A stretch of DNA of 64,000 bases from Arsenophonus sp031446165 (GTDB lineage: Bacteria; Pseudomonadota; Gammaproteobacteria; Enterobacterales; Enterobacteriaceae), in assembly GCA_031446165.1 (NCBI GenBank), contig CP132905.1:682001-746000 (forward strand). Reading direction: 5' to 3'. The translations under genes and the position numbers were made by a program. Numbering within the stretch: position 1 is the stretch's first letter; every line of letters starts with the position of its first letter. Positions 20,406-31,248 of the stretch are shown in pieces. The notes below the pieces were generated by a model, which did not search any database, was not told the DNA's origin, and saw only the letters and a list, made by a program, of their open reading frames with translations.

Positions 20406-22155
20406 CTTCTTTTTTATTGCGAATTATTAGTTCATTATTTGTATTTAATGCATCAGGCTCTACATTCATTAAGCGTAAAACACTATTCATAATACTTCCA
20501 AAAACTGGTGCTGAAACTGCACCCCCATAATATTTCCCAGCAGTAGGTCCATCAACAATAACAACAAGTGCATATCTTGGATTACTAGCAGGTGCAACTC
20601 CAGCAGCATAAGCAACATATTTATTTATATAGTGACCATTGTTACCGACTTTTTTTGTGGTACCTGTTTTAATAGCGATTCGATAACCTTTAACCGCAGC
20701 TTGAACTCCCACCCCACCAGGTAATGCAACAGTTTCCATCATACGCACTACTGTGCGTATTATCTTTTCAGGAAAAACACGGATACCTAGTGATGTCATA
20801 GATGGATCAATTTTTATAATCGATAAAGGTCGATAAATGCCTAAACTGCCAATAGTCGCATAAACACGAGCTAACTGTAATGGTGTTACCATTAATCCAT
20901 ACCCAAAAGAAAAGGTAGCCTTCTCAAATTCAGACCATCTATTTTTTTTATAAGGAAAAATACCACTATTTTCTCCAATTAATCCTAAATTAGTGGGTTT
21001 GCCTAATCCAAAACGAGAATAAATATCTATTAATTCCTTTATTGGCATCGATAATGCTAACTTTGAAACGCCTACATTGCTTGATTTTTGTAAAATACCA
21101 GCAATCGATAATTTATGATAACTTGCAACATCTTTTATCATATGACCATTAATCATGTAATTTTTAGTATTTAATGTAGTATTTTCTTTAATAATACCTT
21201 TATTTAAGGCACATAAAATAACCATCGGTTTAACTGTAGAACCAGGTTCAAATAAATCAGTAATTGCGCGATTTCTCATAACTTCAATTGGGGTATTAAT
21301 AAAATTATTAGGATTATAAGATGGACTATTTACCATAGCTAATATTTCACCAGTATTTACATCAATTAAAATACCAGTCGCAGACTCTGCCTGATTTTCT
21401 CGTAAACTGCGTGTTAACTCACGATAAATTAAAGATTGTATACGTATATCAATACTTAATACTAAATCATGTGCTACTTGACTATTAATAAATGAAATAT
21501 TTTCTATTACTCGTCCATCACGATCTTTACGTATTTTTTTTTCTCCTGGTAAACCAATTAACAAATTATCAAAGCTTTTTTCAATTCCTTCAATTCCTTG
21601 ACCATCAATATTAGTTATGCCAATTAAATTAGCGGTCACTGAACCAAATGGATAATAACGACGAGATTCTTTACGTAAATAAATACCTTTTATTTTTAAT
21701 TTTTCTATGTATTCAGCTACAGATGGAGTGACTTGACGAGCTAAATAAACAAAACGATTTTTAGAATTAAACCGAATTTTGTAATTAATGTACGAGAGTG
21801 ATAGTTTAAGTTCCTTTGCTAAGGCTTTCCAACGTTTATCATTAGTAAAACCACCATTTTCAAAAATTATTTTTGGATCAACCCAAATAGCATATACTGG
21901 GACACTAACTGCCAATTGGCGACCGTGTCGATCATTTATCATACTACGTACAGCATTTATCTTCTGGATTCTAAGAGAACGCATATCACTTTCTTTTACT
22001 AATACTGCTGGATTAATAATTTGTAAATAAGTAATACGTATAATTAACCCAATTAATATAAATCCTATACCGATAAATAATAAAAAAAAACGCCATTTAA
22101 CATATTTATTTTTTTTGTACAGTCTTTTATAATTAACTGAACGTAACAATTTCAT
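20389..22155 (-). CDS. ftsI: septal peptidoglycan transpeptidase FtsI (PBP3)
   Basis: Class B penicillin-binding protein that crosslinks septal wall with FtsW. It has 588 residues, as in E. coli. One N-terminal membrane anchor (WRFFLLFIGIGFILIGLIIRITYL) spans about residues 22-45. The dimerisation domain contains the RYYPFGSVTANLIG stretch. Catalytic motifs are intact: STVK (active serine about 305), SSN about 360, and KTGTT about 495. It follows ftsL by 20 bases. Confidence 0.98.
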   Translation of the reverse strand: MKLLRSVNYKRLYKKNKYVKWRFFLLFIGIGFILIGLIIRITYLQIINPAVLVKESDMRSLRIQKINAVRSMINDRHGRQLAVSVPVYAIWVDPKIIFENGGFTNDKRWKALAKELKLSLSYINYKIRFNSKNRFVYLARQVTPSVAEYIEKLKIKGIYLRKESRRYYPFGSVTANLIGITNIDGQGIEGIEKSFDNLLIGLPGEKKIRKDRDGRVIENISFINSQVAHDLVLSIDIRIQSLIYRELTRSLRENQAESATGILIDVNTGEILAMVNSPSYNPNNFINTPIEVMRNRAITDLFEPGSTVKPMVILCALNKGIIKENTTLNTKNYMINGHMIKDVASYHKLSIAGILQKSSNVGVSKLALSMPIKELIDIYSRFGLGKPTNLGLIGENSGIFPYKKNRWSEFEKATFSFGYGLMVTPLQLARVYATIGSLGIYRPLSIIKIDPSMTSLGIRVFPEKIIRTVVRMMETVALPGGVGVQAAVKGYRIAIKTGTTKKVGNNGHYINKYVAYAAGVAPASNPRYALVVIVDGPTAGKYYGGAVSAPVFGSIMNSVLRLMNVEPDALNTNNELIIRNKKEDEIDQ

Positions 22156-22175
22156 ATGATATTATTCACTAAGAA

Positions 22176-22493
22176 TTATTTTTCAATTACAATATTTTCT
22201 TTTATCGGATCTACATGTATCATCTGTAATTTTTCTGTAGAAATACGCTCAATACGGCTATGGTTTCCTAATGCATTTTCCTCTAAAATTAAATTACGCC
22301 ATTCTGTATCTAAAGATTCTCTTTCTGTTATGATAACATTTTTATATATTGTTAATACTCGAGTTTTATGACTCACAGTAATTACTAAAATCGCTGATAT
22401 CATAATAATTATTAACAAAAGTAATTGAATACTGCCATACTGAAAAATATCATTGCTAATAATTTTAATTAAATTATCTTTTTTTAATACCAT
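22176..22493 (-). CDS. ftsL: cell division protein FtsL
   Basis: Small bitopic protein acting with FtsB and FtsQ. The start is the ATG at 22493, 5 bases after the rsmH stop. The preceding in-frame TTG would abut the rsmH stop and is not needed. The 105 residues comprise a short cytoplasmic end and a membrane span (LLLLIIIMISAILVITVSHKT). The periplasmic leucine-zipper part follows with WRNLILEENALG and ATEKLQ-like STEKLQMIHVDP, nearly identical to E. coli. Confidence 0.96.
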   Translation of the reverse strand: MVLKKDNLIKIISNDIFQYGSIQLLLLIIIMISAILVITVSHKTRVLTIYKNVIITERESLDTEWRNLILEENALGNHSRIERISTEKLQMIHVDPIKENIVIEK

Positions 22494-22498
22494 CAACG

Positions 22499-23455
22499 TT
22501 ATTCCAAAATTTCAGCACAACGCAAAATAGCACTTCTTGCTCTTGGATTCTTAAAAATCTCTTCTCGAGTTGGTTTTATTTTTCTGAACATTTTTAAAAT
22601 CGGACCAGTACCTATTATTTTTAATTCTATATCAGTTAATGGTAATTTTGAAAGAAATTGTGACCCTCTACTATATTTTTGAATAAACCGTTTTACTAAT
22701 CTATCTTCTAATGAATTAAAACTAATAATGGATAATCGTCCTTTTGGTGCTAATATATCCAACGCATTTTCTAATAGTGTTTTTATTTCTTCTAATTCAT
22801 TATTAATATAAATACGAATAGCTTGAAATGTTCTGGTTGCTGGGTGTTTATATTTTTTTTTAAATGGAATAATCTGTACTATTAATTCTGACAATTCTTG
22901 TGTATTAGCTAATGCTGTTTTTTTTGAATAGTGATTACGAAAAAAAATTGCCTTAGCAATTTTTTTTGAAAATCGTTCTTCACCATATGTTTTTAATACC
23001 CAAGCAATATCTGATTCTGAAGCTTTCATTAACCATGAAGCCGCAGATTGACCTGTTGCAGGATTCATTCTCATATCTAATGGACCATTTTGCAAAAAAG
23101 AAAATCCTCTTTCTGCATCATCTAATTGAGGTGATGAAACACCTAAATCTAAAAGTAATCCATGAATCTTACCTATTAATCCTTCTTTTTTAATTAATGA
23201 TTTTAATTGAGAGAAACTGGCATTCTTAACAGAAAATCTTATATCAGTAATTATATTTTTAGCAATTATCACTGCTTCTGGATCACGATCTATTGCTATC
23301 AAACGTCCTTTCTTTCCTAATTTAGAAAGAATGAGTTTAGAATGTCCTCCTCGACCAAAAGTAGCATCCACATAAACTCCATCTTTTTTTAACTGTAACG
23401 CATCAACTGCTTCTTCTAAAAGAACGGTGATATGTGAAAATTTATATTTTTTCAT
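22499..23455 (-). CDS. rsmH: 16S rRNA (cytosine1402-N4)-methyltransferase RsmH (MraW)
   Basis: SAM-dependent methyltransferase modifying C1402 of 16S rRNA in the ribosomal P site. The 318 residues include HITVLLEEAVDAL at the start and the SAM motif VDATFGRGGHSKLIL near 30. LLLDLGVSSPQLDDAERGFSF lies near 103 and RLSIISFNSLEDRLVKRF near 245. It is the first gene of the dcw cluster here; in E. coli mraZ precedes it. No mraZ frame is found in the 2.4-kb region upstream. Confidence 0.97.
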   Translation of the reverse strand: MKKYKFSHITVLLEEAVDALQLKKDGVYVDATFGRGGHSKLILSKLGKKGRLIAIDRDPEAVIIAKNIITDIRFSVKNASFSQLKSLIKKEGLIGKIHGLLLDLGVSSPQLDDAERGFSFLQNGPLDMRMNPATGQSAASWLMKASESDIAWVLKTYGEERFSKKIAKAIFFRNHYSKKTALANTQELSELIVQIIPFKKKYKHPATRTFQAIRIYINNELEEIKTLLENALDILAPKGRLSIISFNSLEDRLVKRFIQKYSRGSQFLSKLPLTDIELKIIGTGPILKMFRKIKPTREEIFKNPRARSAILRCAEILE

Positions 23456-25889
23456 GAATTTTATCGAAAAATTAACAGCATAAAATATATTTTTTAAAAA
23501 GCCTATTGAGATATACTGATATAATCTTTTTTATAATCTAAATATATATGTAACTATTTTAAAATTTTACTTTTTGATCAAAATTAAAATTTGATATGAA
23601 TCATTTGAAAAAATGTTTTTCCTATGAATATACATTCATAATTTAATTAATATTAATATTATTATGAAAAAATAAATTCGATCATACAATATATTTTATT
23701 TTTATATTATAAATATATGTATTAAATATAAAATAACTCCAATATACTATCAATTTGAGATTATTTTTTTTATTGTTACATTAAAATTAAATTAATTAAA
23801 GTATAATACAGAACTTATCAAATAAGCTATAAACTATATCAAAAAATTAAGAAACTTTCTAACAAATTCATTTTACTACTAAAAAAGTTTGCTGAATGCA
23901 GCTATTGCAAAATATTTTGTTATATAATATTTATTTTGCAAAAAATATTATATATTTATGACTTAATTTGTTAAAAATGTATTAAAGATAAATCTTTAAA
24001 CAATAACAAAATTATAAATAATTTTACGATTGATTTGGAAATTTTAAAAATGATGAAAAATTACATCATACATTTATATAATAATATGTACATTAAAAAC
24101 AACTGCTCCGATAAATAAATAATTAAAAAGAAAAAAAATCAATCAACACATAAAAATCGATAAAAAATAAATATAGAAATATTTTTTTCGGTTTTAGCAT
24201 AAAAAAAAATATAATAATATGAAACTTACTGTTTTATTAATCTCTAATACAAAAAACTATGAAAAATTAAAAAATATAATTAAATAATTGTATTTCTTAC
24301 AAAAAAACAAATACTATTGATGCTAATGATATAATTTTATAAAAAAAGGAATTTATAAAATTTGATTTTTATTATAAGTTTTAAAAAAAATTTATTACCC
24401 ATAAAAAACTAAAAAAATAAATAAAATGTATTATTTTGATCATACATATTATTTTTACAATAAAATATTTTTTAACTATAAAATATTTTTTAATTTAAAA
24501 TTAATATTAAAAATACAACGTATTTTTTAAAATACATAAAATATTAAAAAATATTATAAACAGTTTTAAAATTTTCTAATATTTTATAAAAAATACTTTT
24601 TAAGGATTAATACACATTAACCTTAAAAAGGTAATAATATATTACTTATAACACATATTTTTTAATAAAAAATATATAAAAATAATTTCTTTAAAAGAAG
24701 CAATGATTCTACTTTATCAAAAGCAAGAAATTCTAATTTATACATCAATATTCCAAATAAAAATATTCTTTTAATTAAATGTTAATTTTTAATTTTTTAT
24801 TATGACATTGAAAAATAAAAACTTAAAAGTTGTATTAAAAAAAATTCAAGTAATTAAAATATAATGTTTATTTTATATATTAAATGCAAATAAAAAATAT
24901 AATACACAAAAAACAAAATATTTTTTAAAATTATTAATACTCATAAAATGCAAGAAATATCAGAAAATTCTGAGCTAATCATTATTACTTATGAAGCAAA
25001 TAAAATTAACTTAATAAGAAAAAATAATTATTAAAATAATTATATTAATTAACACTAAAAAATATCTTTAAAGTAATATAATTATAAAAATTGCAAATTT
25101 TTATAGATTCTACTTCATGGATATAGATTTAATTCATTATATAAATAAGGTTATCTTTATTTATACAATAAATTTAAATTTATAAAAAACATCAAACAAT
25201 AATATAAACCACATAAAATCGTCATACATAATTGATCTCTCAATAAAAATATTTTAACCTTTAAAATATCTTAAATATTAAATTAAAAAATTACATTATA
25301 GAGTCTCATAAACAGTATTGATTATCATATATTAAATTGTATTTTGATTAAGTACAATAAAATCATTTACTTATTTTTAATATTTCTAAAAATATATTTC
25401 ATTATCACTTAAAATACACAAAAAATCTCTGTTATCCATAATTTTATTTTTCTGTTATAAAACTCTTATGAGTTTGAAAAAATATGATTTTTGATTTAAA
25501 ATATTATTAATAATTTTTCAATAAAAAATTAATTACATAGACTTTATTTATAGATTTAAAATTCAAAAAAAACTCATTACATGTTTATCTAACACTAATA
25601 AAAATATCAATATTATTCTTAATAAGTATAAATAAAATTTTTGACTCATATTAATTACAAATATTGATTAAAAACATTTTTTATACAAAAATACAACTAA
25701 AGATCATTTTTTTAAAAAAAATATAAACTTATAAATATAAGCAATAAAAAATACATCAATATTATTACTAGAATACATGCTAAAATTTTCAGAAATGATA
25801 AAATACATATTTAATTTAGTTACTGTAAATTTATTAAAATATATTTTCTAAATACATGTGTTTTCAAAAAAGAGAAATTTTATACTGTG
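23456..25889. other. 2.4-kb spacer upstream of the dcw cluster and pssA
   Basis: Intergenic DNA between two divergent genes, so it must contain the dcw promoter region on the minus strand and the pssA promoter on the plus strand. No frame longer than a few dozen codons, no tRNA-like fold and no recognisable mraZ, cra or ilv remnant. The one strong structure is the hairpin at 24596-24630. Confidence 0.6.
24596..24630. repeat. long hairpin in the rsmH-pssA spacer
   Basis: CTTTTTAAGG, a bulged A, TTAAT, the loop ACAC, then ATTAA and CCTTAAAAAG: 15 base pairs with a single one-base bulge. It contains four G-C pairs plus one at the base, strong for this sequence. It is not followed by a T run on either strand, so a terminator role is not obvious. 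Confidence 0.55.
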
Positions 25890-27245
25890 ATGTTATCAAA
25901 ATTCAGAAAAAAAAATCATCAAGAATATCTTGAGAATTTAATAAAATTATCCCAATTTCCAAACGAAATAATCACTCTTTACGATACAAAATCTTTTCGA
26001 AAAATACTATTAGAAAAAATTATCAATTCTCAAAACTATATATATATTACCACACTATATCTAGAGAACGATGATGCAGGACAAGAAATATTAAATACTC
26101 TTTATCGATCAAAAATGGCATGTCCACAATTAGACATAAAAATCATGGTAGACTGGCATCGTGCTCAACGCACTCGTATTGGCACTAAAAAAAATATAAC
26201 TAATGCTACATGGTATTATCAAAACTCACTTATATCTCCGGATATAAATATTCCTATTTTTGGTATTCCAATTAACACACGTGAAGCTTTAGGTGTTTTA
26301 CACTTAAAAGGATTCATATTGGATGATCTAGTTATTTATAGTGGTGCCAGTATTAATAATATGTATTTGCATCAACATAAATATTACCGTTATGATCGGT
26401 ATCATATATTAAAAAACATACAATTAGCTACAACCATGAAAACTTTTATAGATAAAAATTTATTATCTTCCCCTGCTATTCAACGACTAGATCAACCTAA
26501 TCTTCCGAAGAATGCTAGTATTAAAAATTTAGTAAAGAAATTTCGCCATAACTTGAAAAGTGCCCATTATCACTTTCCAAACAGTGCAACAAACCAAGAA
26601 CTAGGAATAACTCCACTAATTGGTTTAGGAAAAAAAAACAAACTAAATAAAACTATTACACATTTAATGTATAGTACAAACAAAAGTATAATACTTTGTA
26701 CACCTTATTTTAATTTACCAGCTATTTTAACTCGCATAATTATAAAATTATTGAAAAATGAAAAACAAATTGAAATAATTGTAGGAGATAAAACTGCGAA
26801 TGATTTCTATCTTCCACCAGAAAAACCTTTTAAAATTATTGGAGCATTACCTTATTTATATGAAATAAATTTACGTAAATTTATTTACCAATTGCAATAT
26901 TTTATAGATACAAAAAAATTAATTATTAGATTATGGAAAAACGGCGAAAATAGTTATCATTTAAAAGGGATTTGGGTAGATGACGAATGGCAATTACTTA
27001 CTGGAAATAATTTAAACCCACGTGCATGGAGATTAGATTTAGAAAATGCAATTTTAATTCATGATCCAGAAAAAACCCTTAAAAAACAAAAAAATAAAGA
27101 ATTAAAATACATAAGACTTCACACCAATATTATACAACATTATAAAGATATTGAAAGTATACACAATTATCCAAAAAAAATTAAAACACTCCTTCGTAAT
27201 TTACGAAGAGTACATATTGATAAATTAATACGCCGAATAGTATAA
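25890..27245 (+). CDS. pssA: CDP-diacylglycerol--serine O-phosphatidyltransferase
   Basis: Makes phosphatidylserine, the precursor of phosphatidylethanolamine. It is the gram-negative type that belongs to the phospholipase D superfamily. Both HKD motifs are present: HLKGFILDD near 131 and HLKGIWVDD near 350, each followed by a serine or asparagine-rich stretch (YSGAS, TGNNLNPRAWRLD). I chose the ATG at 25890 (MLSKFRKK); it gives 451 residues, exactly the E. coli length. The frame could also start at the GTG one codon earlier. It converges with murI. Confidence 0.96.
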   Translation: MLSKFRKKNHQEYLENLIKLSQFPNEIITLYDTKSFRKILLEKIINSQNYIYITTLYLENDDAGQEILNTLYRSKMACPQLDIKIMVDWHRAQRTRIGTKKNITNATWYYQNSLISPDINIPIFGIPINTREALGVLHLKGFILDDLVIYSGASINNMYLHQHKYYRYDRYHILKNIQLATTMKTFIDKNLLSSPAIQRLDQPNLPKNASIKNLVKKFRHNLKSAHYHFPNSATNQELGITPLIGLGKKNKLNKTITHLMYSTNKSIILCTPYFNLPAILTRIIIKLLKNEKQIEIIVGDKTANDFYLPPEKPFKIIGALPYLYEINLRKFIYQLQYFIDTKKLIIRLWKNGENSYHLKGIWVDDEWQLLTGNNLNPRAWRLDLENAILIHDPEKTLKKQKNKELKYIRLHTNIIQHYKDIESIHNYPKKIKTLLRNLRRVHIDKLIRRIV

Positions 27246-27651
27246 TCAACATATACCATCTATAATCAATAAATCATCATATTTTTTTAAAAAATATTAT
27301 ATTTTTAAATATAAAACTAGTTTAGTAATTTATCTACTATTTTAAATACATATTTTTCCTATCAAAAAATATTTTTTAATTATTGTGGCGTTTCTTATAA
27401 AATTTTTATAATATTATTTTGATTATTTCATATAATAAATCTTTAATAAATTTTAATTATTTATTTTATATATTTATAATATTAAAAAAATAATTAAAAA
27501 ATCACTCAAACATCTTTTAAATATAAACAAGTTTGTTAATCACAAAATTTAAAATTTAATGTATAAATTTTAAAATAAAATATATTTATAGTACACTAAT
27601 GACAAAATTTTATTTTTTAAACACTAATAAAATTCCATCATAATTACTAAA
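27246..27651. other. convergent spacer pssA / murI
   Basis: About 400 bases with no gene. It holds the 11-base-pair hairpin listed separately and several other A/T inverted repeats. Confidence 0.6.
27548..27574. terminator. hairpin between convergent pssA and murI
   Basis: Perfect 11-base inverted repeat TTTAAAATTTA / TAAATTTTAAA with loop ATGTA, 77 bases past the murI stop. The stem is A/T only, so this is a candidate for ending murI or pssA transcription rather than a firm call. Confidence 0.35.
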
Positions 27652-28476
27652 CTAAACAATAATTTTTTTAAATTTACGAAAACCTACCTTCCAAAGTACC
27701 GGCAAAAGCTGTTTGATTGTATTATCAATTTTAGTACAATAAGCAATATTTTTATTTTTTATTAACAATATTTTTTTTTGATCTTTTATAAACTTTTTTT
27801 GGTTATTCATTAAAAAAAAAGCCCGTCTTGCAATTGCAGCACTAGAATCAATTATTACGGTCCCTTCTAAAAATATTCTTTTAAATTCTTTTAATAAAAA
27901 CGGAAAATGTGTACAACCCAAAATAATTGTATCAGGTGGTTGTTTCATCTGTAACCATGGTTTCAATATAATCATTAGTCTTTTTTTTGAAATATTATCT
28001 CCATGAATTTTTTTTTCTGCTAATTGCACTAATTTTGATGAAGCAATCATATTAACACTAACATTTTTAGCAAATTTTTTAACAAGATTTTTAGTATAAA
28101 CCCCATTTACAGTTAATTTTGTTGCTAATAATCCAATGATTCCATTACGAGTTAATTGAATAGCAGGTTTTATTGCAGGAACAACACCTATAATGGGAAA
28201 TGAAAAAGAATTTCTTAAAATAAGCAAACTAACTGTGCTTGCTGTATTACAAGCAAGTATTGCCATTGAAAAAAAAACTTCTTTCTGGATCTTATGAAGT
28301 AAAGCAGTTAAACGTGCAGTAACAAATTCCATTTTTTTATTTCCGTAAGGAAATGCTTCATTATCTAAAACATAAATATAATTTACGTCTGGTAATAACT
28401 GTTTTACTGCATAATAAACAGATAACCCGCCAACACCAGAATCAAGAATTAAAATAGTAGGTGAAATGATATTCAA
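27652..28476 (-). CDS. murI: glutamate racemase
   Basis: Supplies D-glutamate for MurD. The 274-residue product shows LDSGVGGLSVYYAV at the start (catalytic Asp and Ser), LACNTASTVS with the first catalytic cysteine near 76, and LGCTHFPFL with the second near 188. There is no ATG before the first conserved motif. Reading upstream, the frame closes at a TAA (28510-28512) without any ATG or GTG. The TTG at 28476 is therefore the best start, giving a product slightly shorter than E. coli (285). No clear ribosome site precedes it, so translation may be weak. Confidence 0.93.
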   Translation of the reverse strand: MNIISPTILILDSGVGGLSVYYAVKQLLPDVNYIYVLDNEAFPYGNKKMEFVTARLTALLHKIQKEVFFSMAILACNTASTVSLLILRNSFSFPIIGVVPAIKPAIQLTRNGIIGLLATKLTVNGVYTKNLVKKFAKNVSVNMIASSKLVQLAEKKIHGDNISKKRLMIILKPWLQMKQPPDTIILGCTHFPFLLKEFKRIFLEGTVIIDSSAAIARRAFFLMNNQKKFIKDQKKILLIKNKNIAYCTKIDNTIKQLLPVLWKVGFRKFKKIIV

Positions 28477-29009
28477 TTTATTTACTAATTTTTTGTTGTA
28501 TAACTTATGTTATAATTTTTTATATATACATTAAAAATAAAATTTAAACAAATTTTTTATACACATAAAAATTATAATCTATAGTAATCCAAAAAAAATA
28601 AAATAATATTTTCATGATTTAATTTTTAATTTTAAAGATAAAAAGCACACAAATGAAATTATAACTACCACCTTTCTTTCTTATAAGATTTTATCTTATC
28701 AAAATCATACAACTTCATGTATATAAAATTAAAATAGATTTTTATGAGAAAATTTTTCTTACATAAAATAATATTTTAATAAATATCTACTAATAAAAAA
28801 ACAATTTTTTATAAACATAAAAAAATAACATAATTTGTGCTATTTTTATATTAATCAGTTTATATTTTTAAATATAATATGAAAATATTTTTTAGTATTG
28901 ACTTACTACAATCTAAATAATATTCTTAGTTTTATTAAATAATATTTTTAATATTACAATTAATATTTATCTTATTTATCTATAATTTTTATAAAATCAA
29001 ACACAAACT
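28477..29009. other. divergent spacer murI / ygfZ
   Basis: About 530 AT-rich bases between two divergent genes. It should hold both promoters, but no element can be picked with confidence. Confidence 0.6.
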
Positions 29010-30002
29010 ATGATAGCACCAAAGAAATTAATACTACACAATCAATTACCATCAACATTAATATTCTTAAATGATTGGGATTTTATTACAATTACAGGTT
29101 TTGATATAACACAATATCTACAAAATCAATTCACTGCAGATATCACATCTCTAGAAAAAAATAAATATCTATTTACTGCCCACTGTAATCCTAAAGGAAA
29201 AATACATAGCACATTACATCTTTTTCATTATAAAAAAGGCTTTGCTTATGTTTTACGTAAAAGTGTTGCCAAACAACAAATAGATGAATTAAAAAAATAT
29301 GCTGTATTTTCAAAAATTACAATCCAACAAGAACCTGATATAATATTATTAGGTATAGTAGGAGAAAATGCAAAAAAAAAATTAGAAAATATTTTTCCTC
29401 AATTACCAAATCAAAAACAATCAGTCATTTCTTTTGAAGAAACAGTTATACTATACTTTCATTTACCGATAGAACGATTTTTAATTGCTACAAATAAAAC
29501 AACTGCTCATAAATTAACTAAAAATTTCAAAAGACACTCCAATAGCCAAAAATGGTTAGCTTTAAATATTGCCGCTGGCATTGCTAACATTGATATTGAA
29601 AATACCCAAAAATTTATACCTCAATCTGCTAATTTAGACATATTCCCTGATAGTATTAGTTTCAAGAAAGGATGTTACCTAGGACAAGAAATGATTGCAC
29701 TTACAAAATATAGGGGTTCTAATAAACACAGAATGTTTTTTCTACAAGGACACGCAAATACAACGCCAAAAATAGGGGAGGGAGTTGAATGGCAATATCA
29801 TAATAATTGGCGACATGTGGGAAAAATCTTAGCAGCTGCAAAATTAAATAATAACACAATTAATATACAAATAATCATGAATCATCAAATTCCTCAAGAC
29901 AGTATTTTTCGTTTAAAAACAGAAGAAAATAGTCAATTAAAGATTTACCCCTTACCTTATTCATTAAACAATACTCTAAAAATAGAAAAATCTTTTCTAT
30001 GA
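29010..30002 (+). CDS. ygfZ: folate-binding protein YgfZ (iron-sulfur cluster assembly / repair factor)
   Basis: Relative of the glycine-cleavage T-protein that uses tetrahydrofolate to help maintain certain Fe-S enzymes, including the tRNA thiolation enzyme MiaB. The 330 residues match E. coli (326). The diagnostic motif is KKGCYLGQEMIALTKYRG (about residues 224-241) with its conserved cysteine. Upstream, WDFITITGFDITQYLQNQFTAD fits the folate domain. It begins at the first ATG. No neighbour suggests an operon. Confidence 0.93.
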   Translation: MIAPKKLILHNQLPSTLIFLNDWDFITITGFDITQYLQNQFTADITSLEKNKYLFTAHCNPKGKIHSTLHLFHYKKGFAYVLRKSVAKQQIDELKKYAVFSKITIQQEPDIILLGIVGENAKKKLENIFPQLPNQKQSVISFEETVILYFHLPIERFLIATNKTTAHKLTKNFKRHSNSQKWLALNIAAGIANIDIENTQKFIPQSANLDIFPDSISFKKGCYLGQEMIALTKYRGSNKHRMFFLQGHANTTPKIGEGVEWQYHNNWRHVGKILAAAKLNNNTINIQIIMNHQIPQDSIFRLKTEENSQLKIYPLPYSLNNTLKIEKSFL

Positions 30003-31248
30003 AAAATATCAAAAAAAGAATTAAAACTCTTAAAAAATAATAAAAAAAATTAAACAATGAACATATAAATATTTTCATACTTTTCATATAAAATTGTTAT
30101 ATTTTTATGTATACACAAAAATATTGTATCTATAAACCAGTATTATTTCATATATAAAAATTATCCAAAAAGCATCTTCATTTTAATTGGTTTTAAAAAG
30201 AAAGAAAAAAAAATAACAATGCAACATTCTTGCAAATATTTTTAGTGCATTTATTATTTTTAATAACCTCCTCTTATAAAGACAATATAAACATTATATG
30301 AATAATAATTCATAACTAAACAAGTTTCATGCAATACTTTAAAAGTATACATTAATCATCATTATAAAAAACTTTTAATAATATAAAAAATATTAATAAA
30401 ATAATTGATATATAAGTACAATAGTCAAAAACAAAACAAAAATAAACCTGCATCCTGCACATATGTGTTTGTCATTATATAACAAAAAATATTATTGTTT
30501 TTTTTATGCACTATATATTGAAAATATCATAAATTGTACACTCATATGCATTAATAAAACATATTAATTAATAAAAAATTTGATATATATTAAAAAGTTA
30601 CAAAAAATATTTTTTAAATAATATATCATTAAAACAAATATCTATTTTTTATAATTTTAGTCAAACCATAAAAAAAATTACTCAAAAATATCACAAAAAA
30701 TATTAATTTTTAAAAATATGATATATAATTAATTCTTAATTTACATAAAAATCAACAATATCATAATATGATGACATAATATGATACGAAAATATTTAAA
30801 AAAATAAAAAAAATAAATGTAGGATTTGTTTTTTATAAAAATTTTCATTTTAAATTATTTTTTTAACCTTACTAATTTACTTCATTTAATCATAAAAATT
30901 AATCAATACTTGATATTCTTTAAAGATAAACTTTATAAAAAGTTAATATTTTAAACAAGAAACTATAAAAATTAATCACTTCTCTACAAAAACAGTAAAT
31001 TTCACTTTTTAATATTAAAATATTGTAATCAACATTTTTTTTATAAATTTTTACTAAAAAATTCATCGTTTATCTTTTGAGAATTTAGTAGCTAAAATAA
31101 ATAATTTATTTGATAAATTATTTATTATTAACTTTTTTACTTGATATTTTTCAAAATGAATTCAGTACAATCATAATTTTTCAAACAATCCAATAGTTCA
31201 AAAATTACCACATACTATAGAAAAATAATAGTTATTATATATAAAGCA
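30003..31248. other. convergent spacer ygfZ / ubiH
   Basis: A 1.25-kb gene-free stretch. In E. coli ubiI follows ubiH on the same strand, but I could not recognise ubiI fragments here. It contains the 14-base-pair hairpin at 31096-31126 and a CACATATGTG palindrome around 30458. Confidence 0.55.
31096..31126. terminator. hairpin between convergent ygfZ and ubiH
   Basis: Perfect 14-base inverted repeat AATAAATAATTTAT / ATAAATTATTTATT with the loop TTG, about 120 bases past the ubiH stop. On the minus strand it is followed by TTTTAG, so it could end ubiH transcription. The stem is A/T only. Confidence 0.4.

Noticed and set aside
24950..25034. Short frame beginning MQEISENSELIIITYE in the rsmH-pssA spacer
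   Set aside because: Only 28 codons, no ribosome site and no family I recognise. Frames this short are expected by chance.
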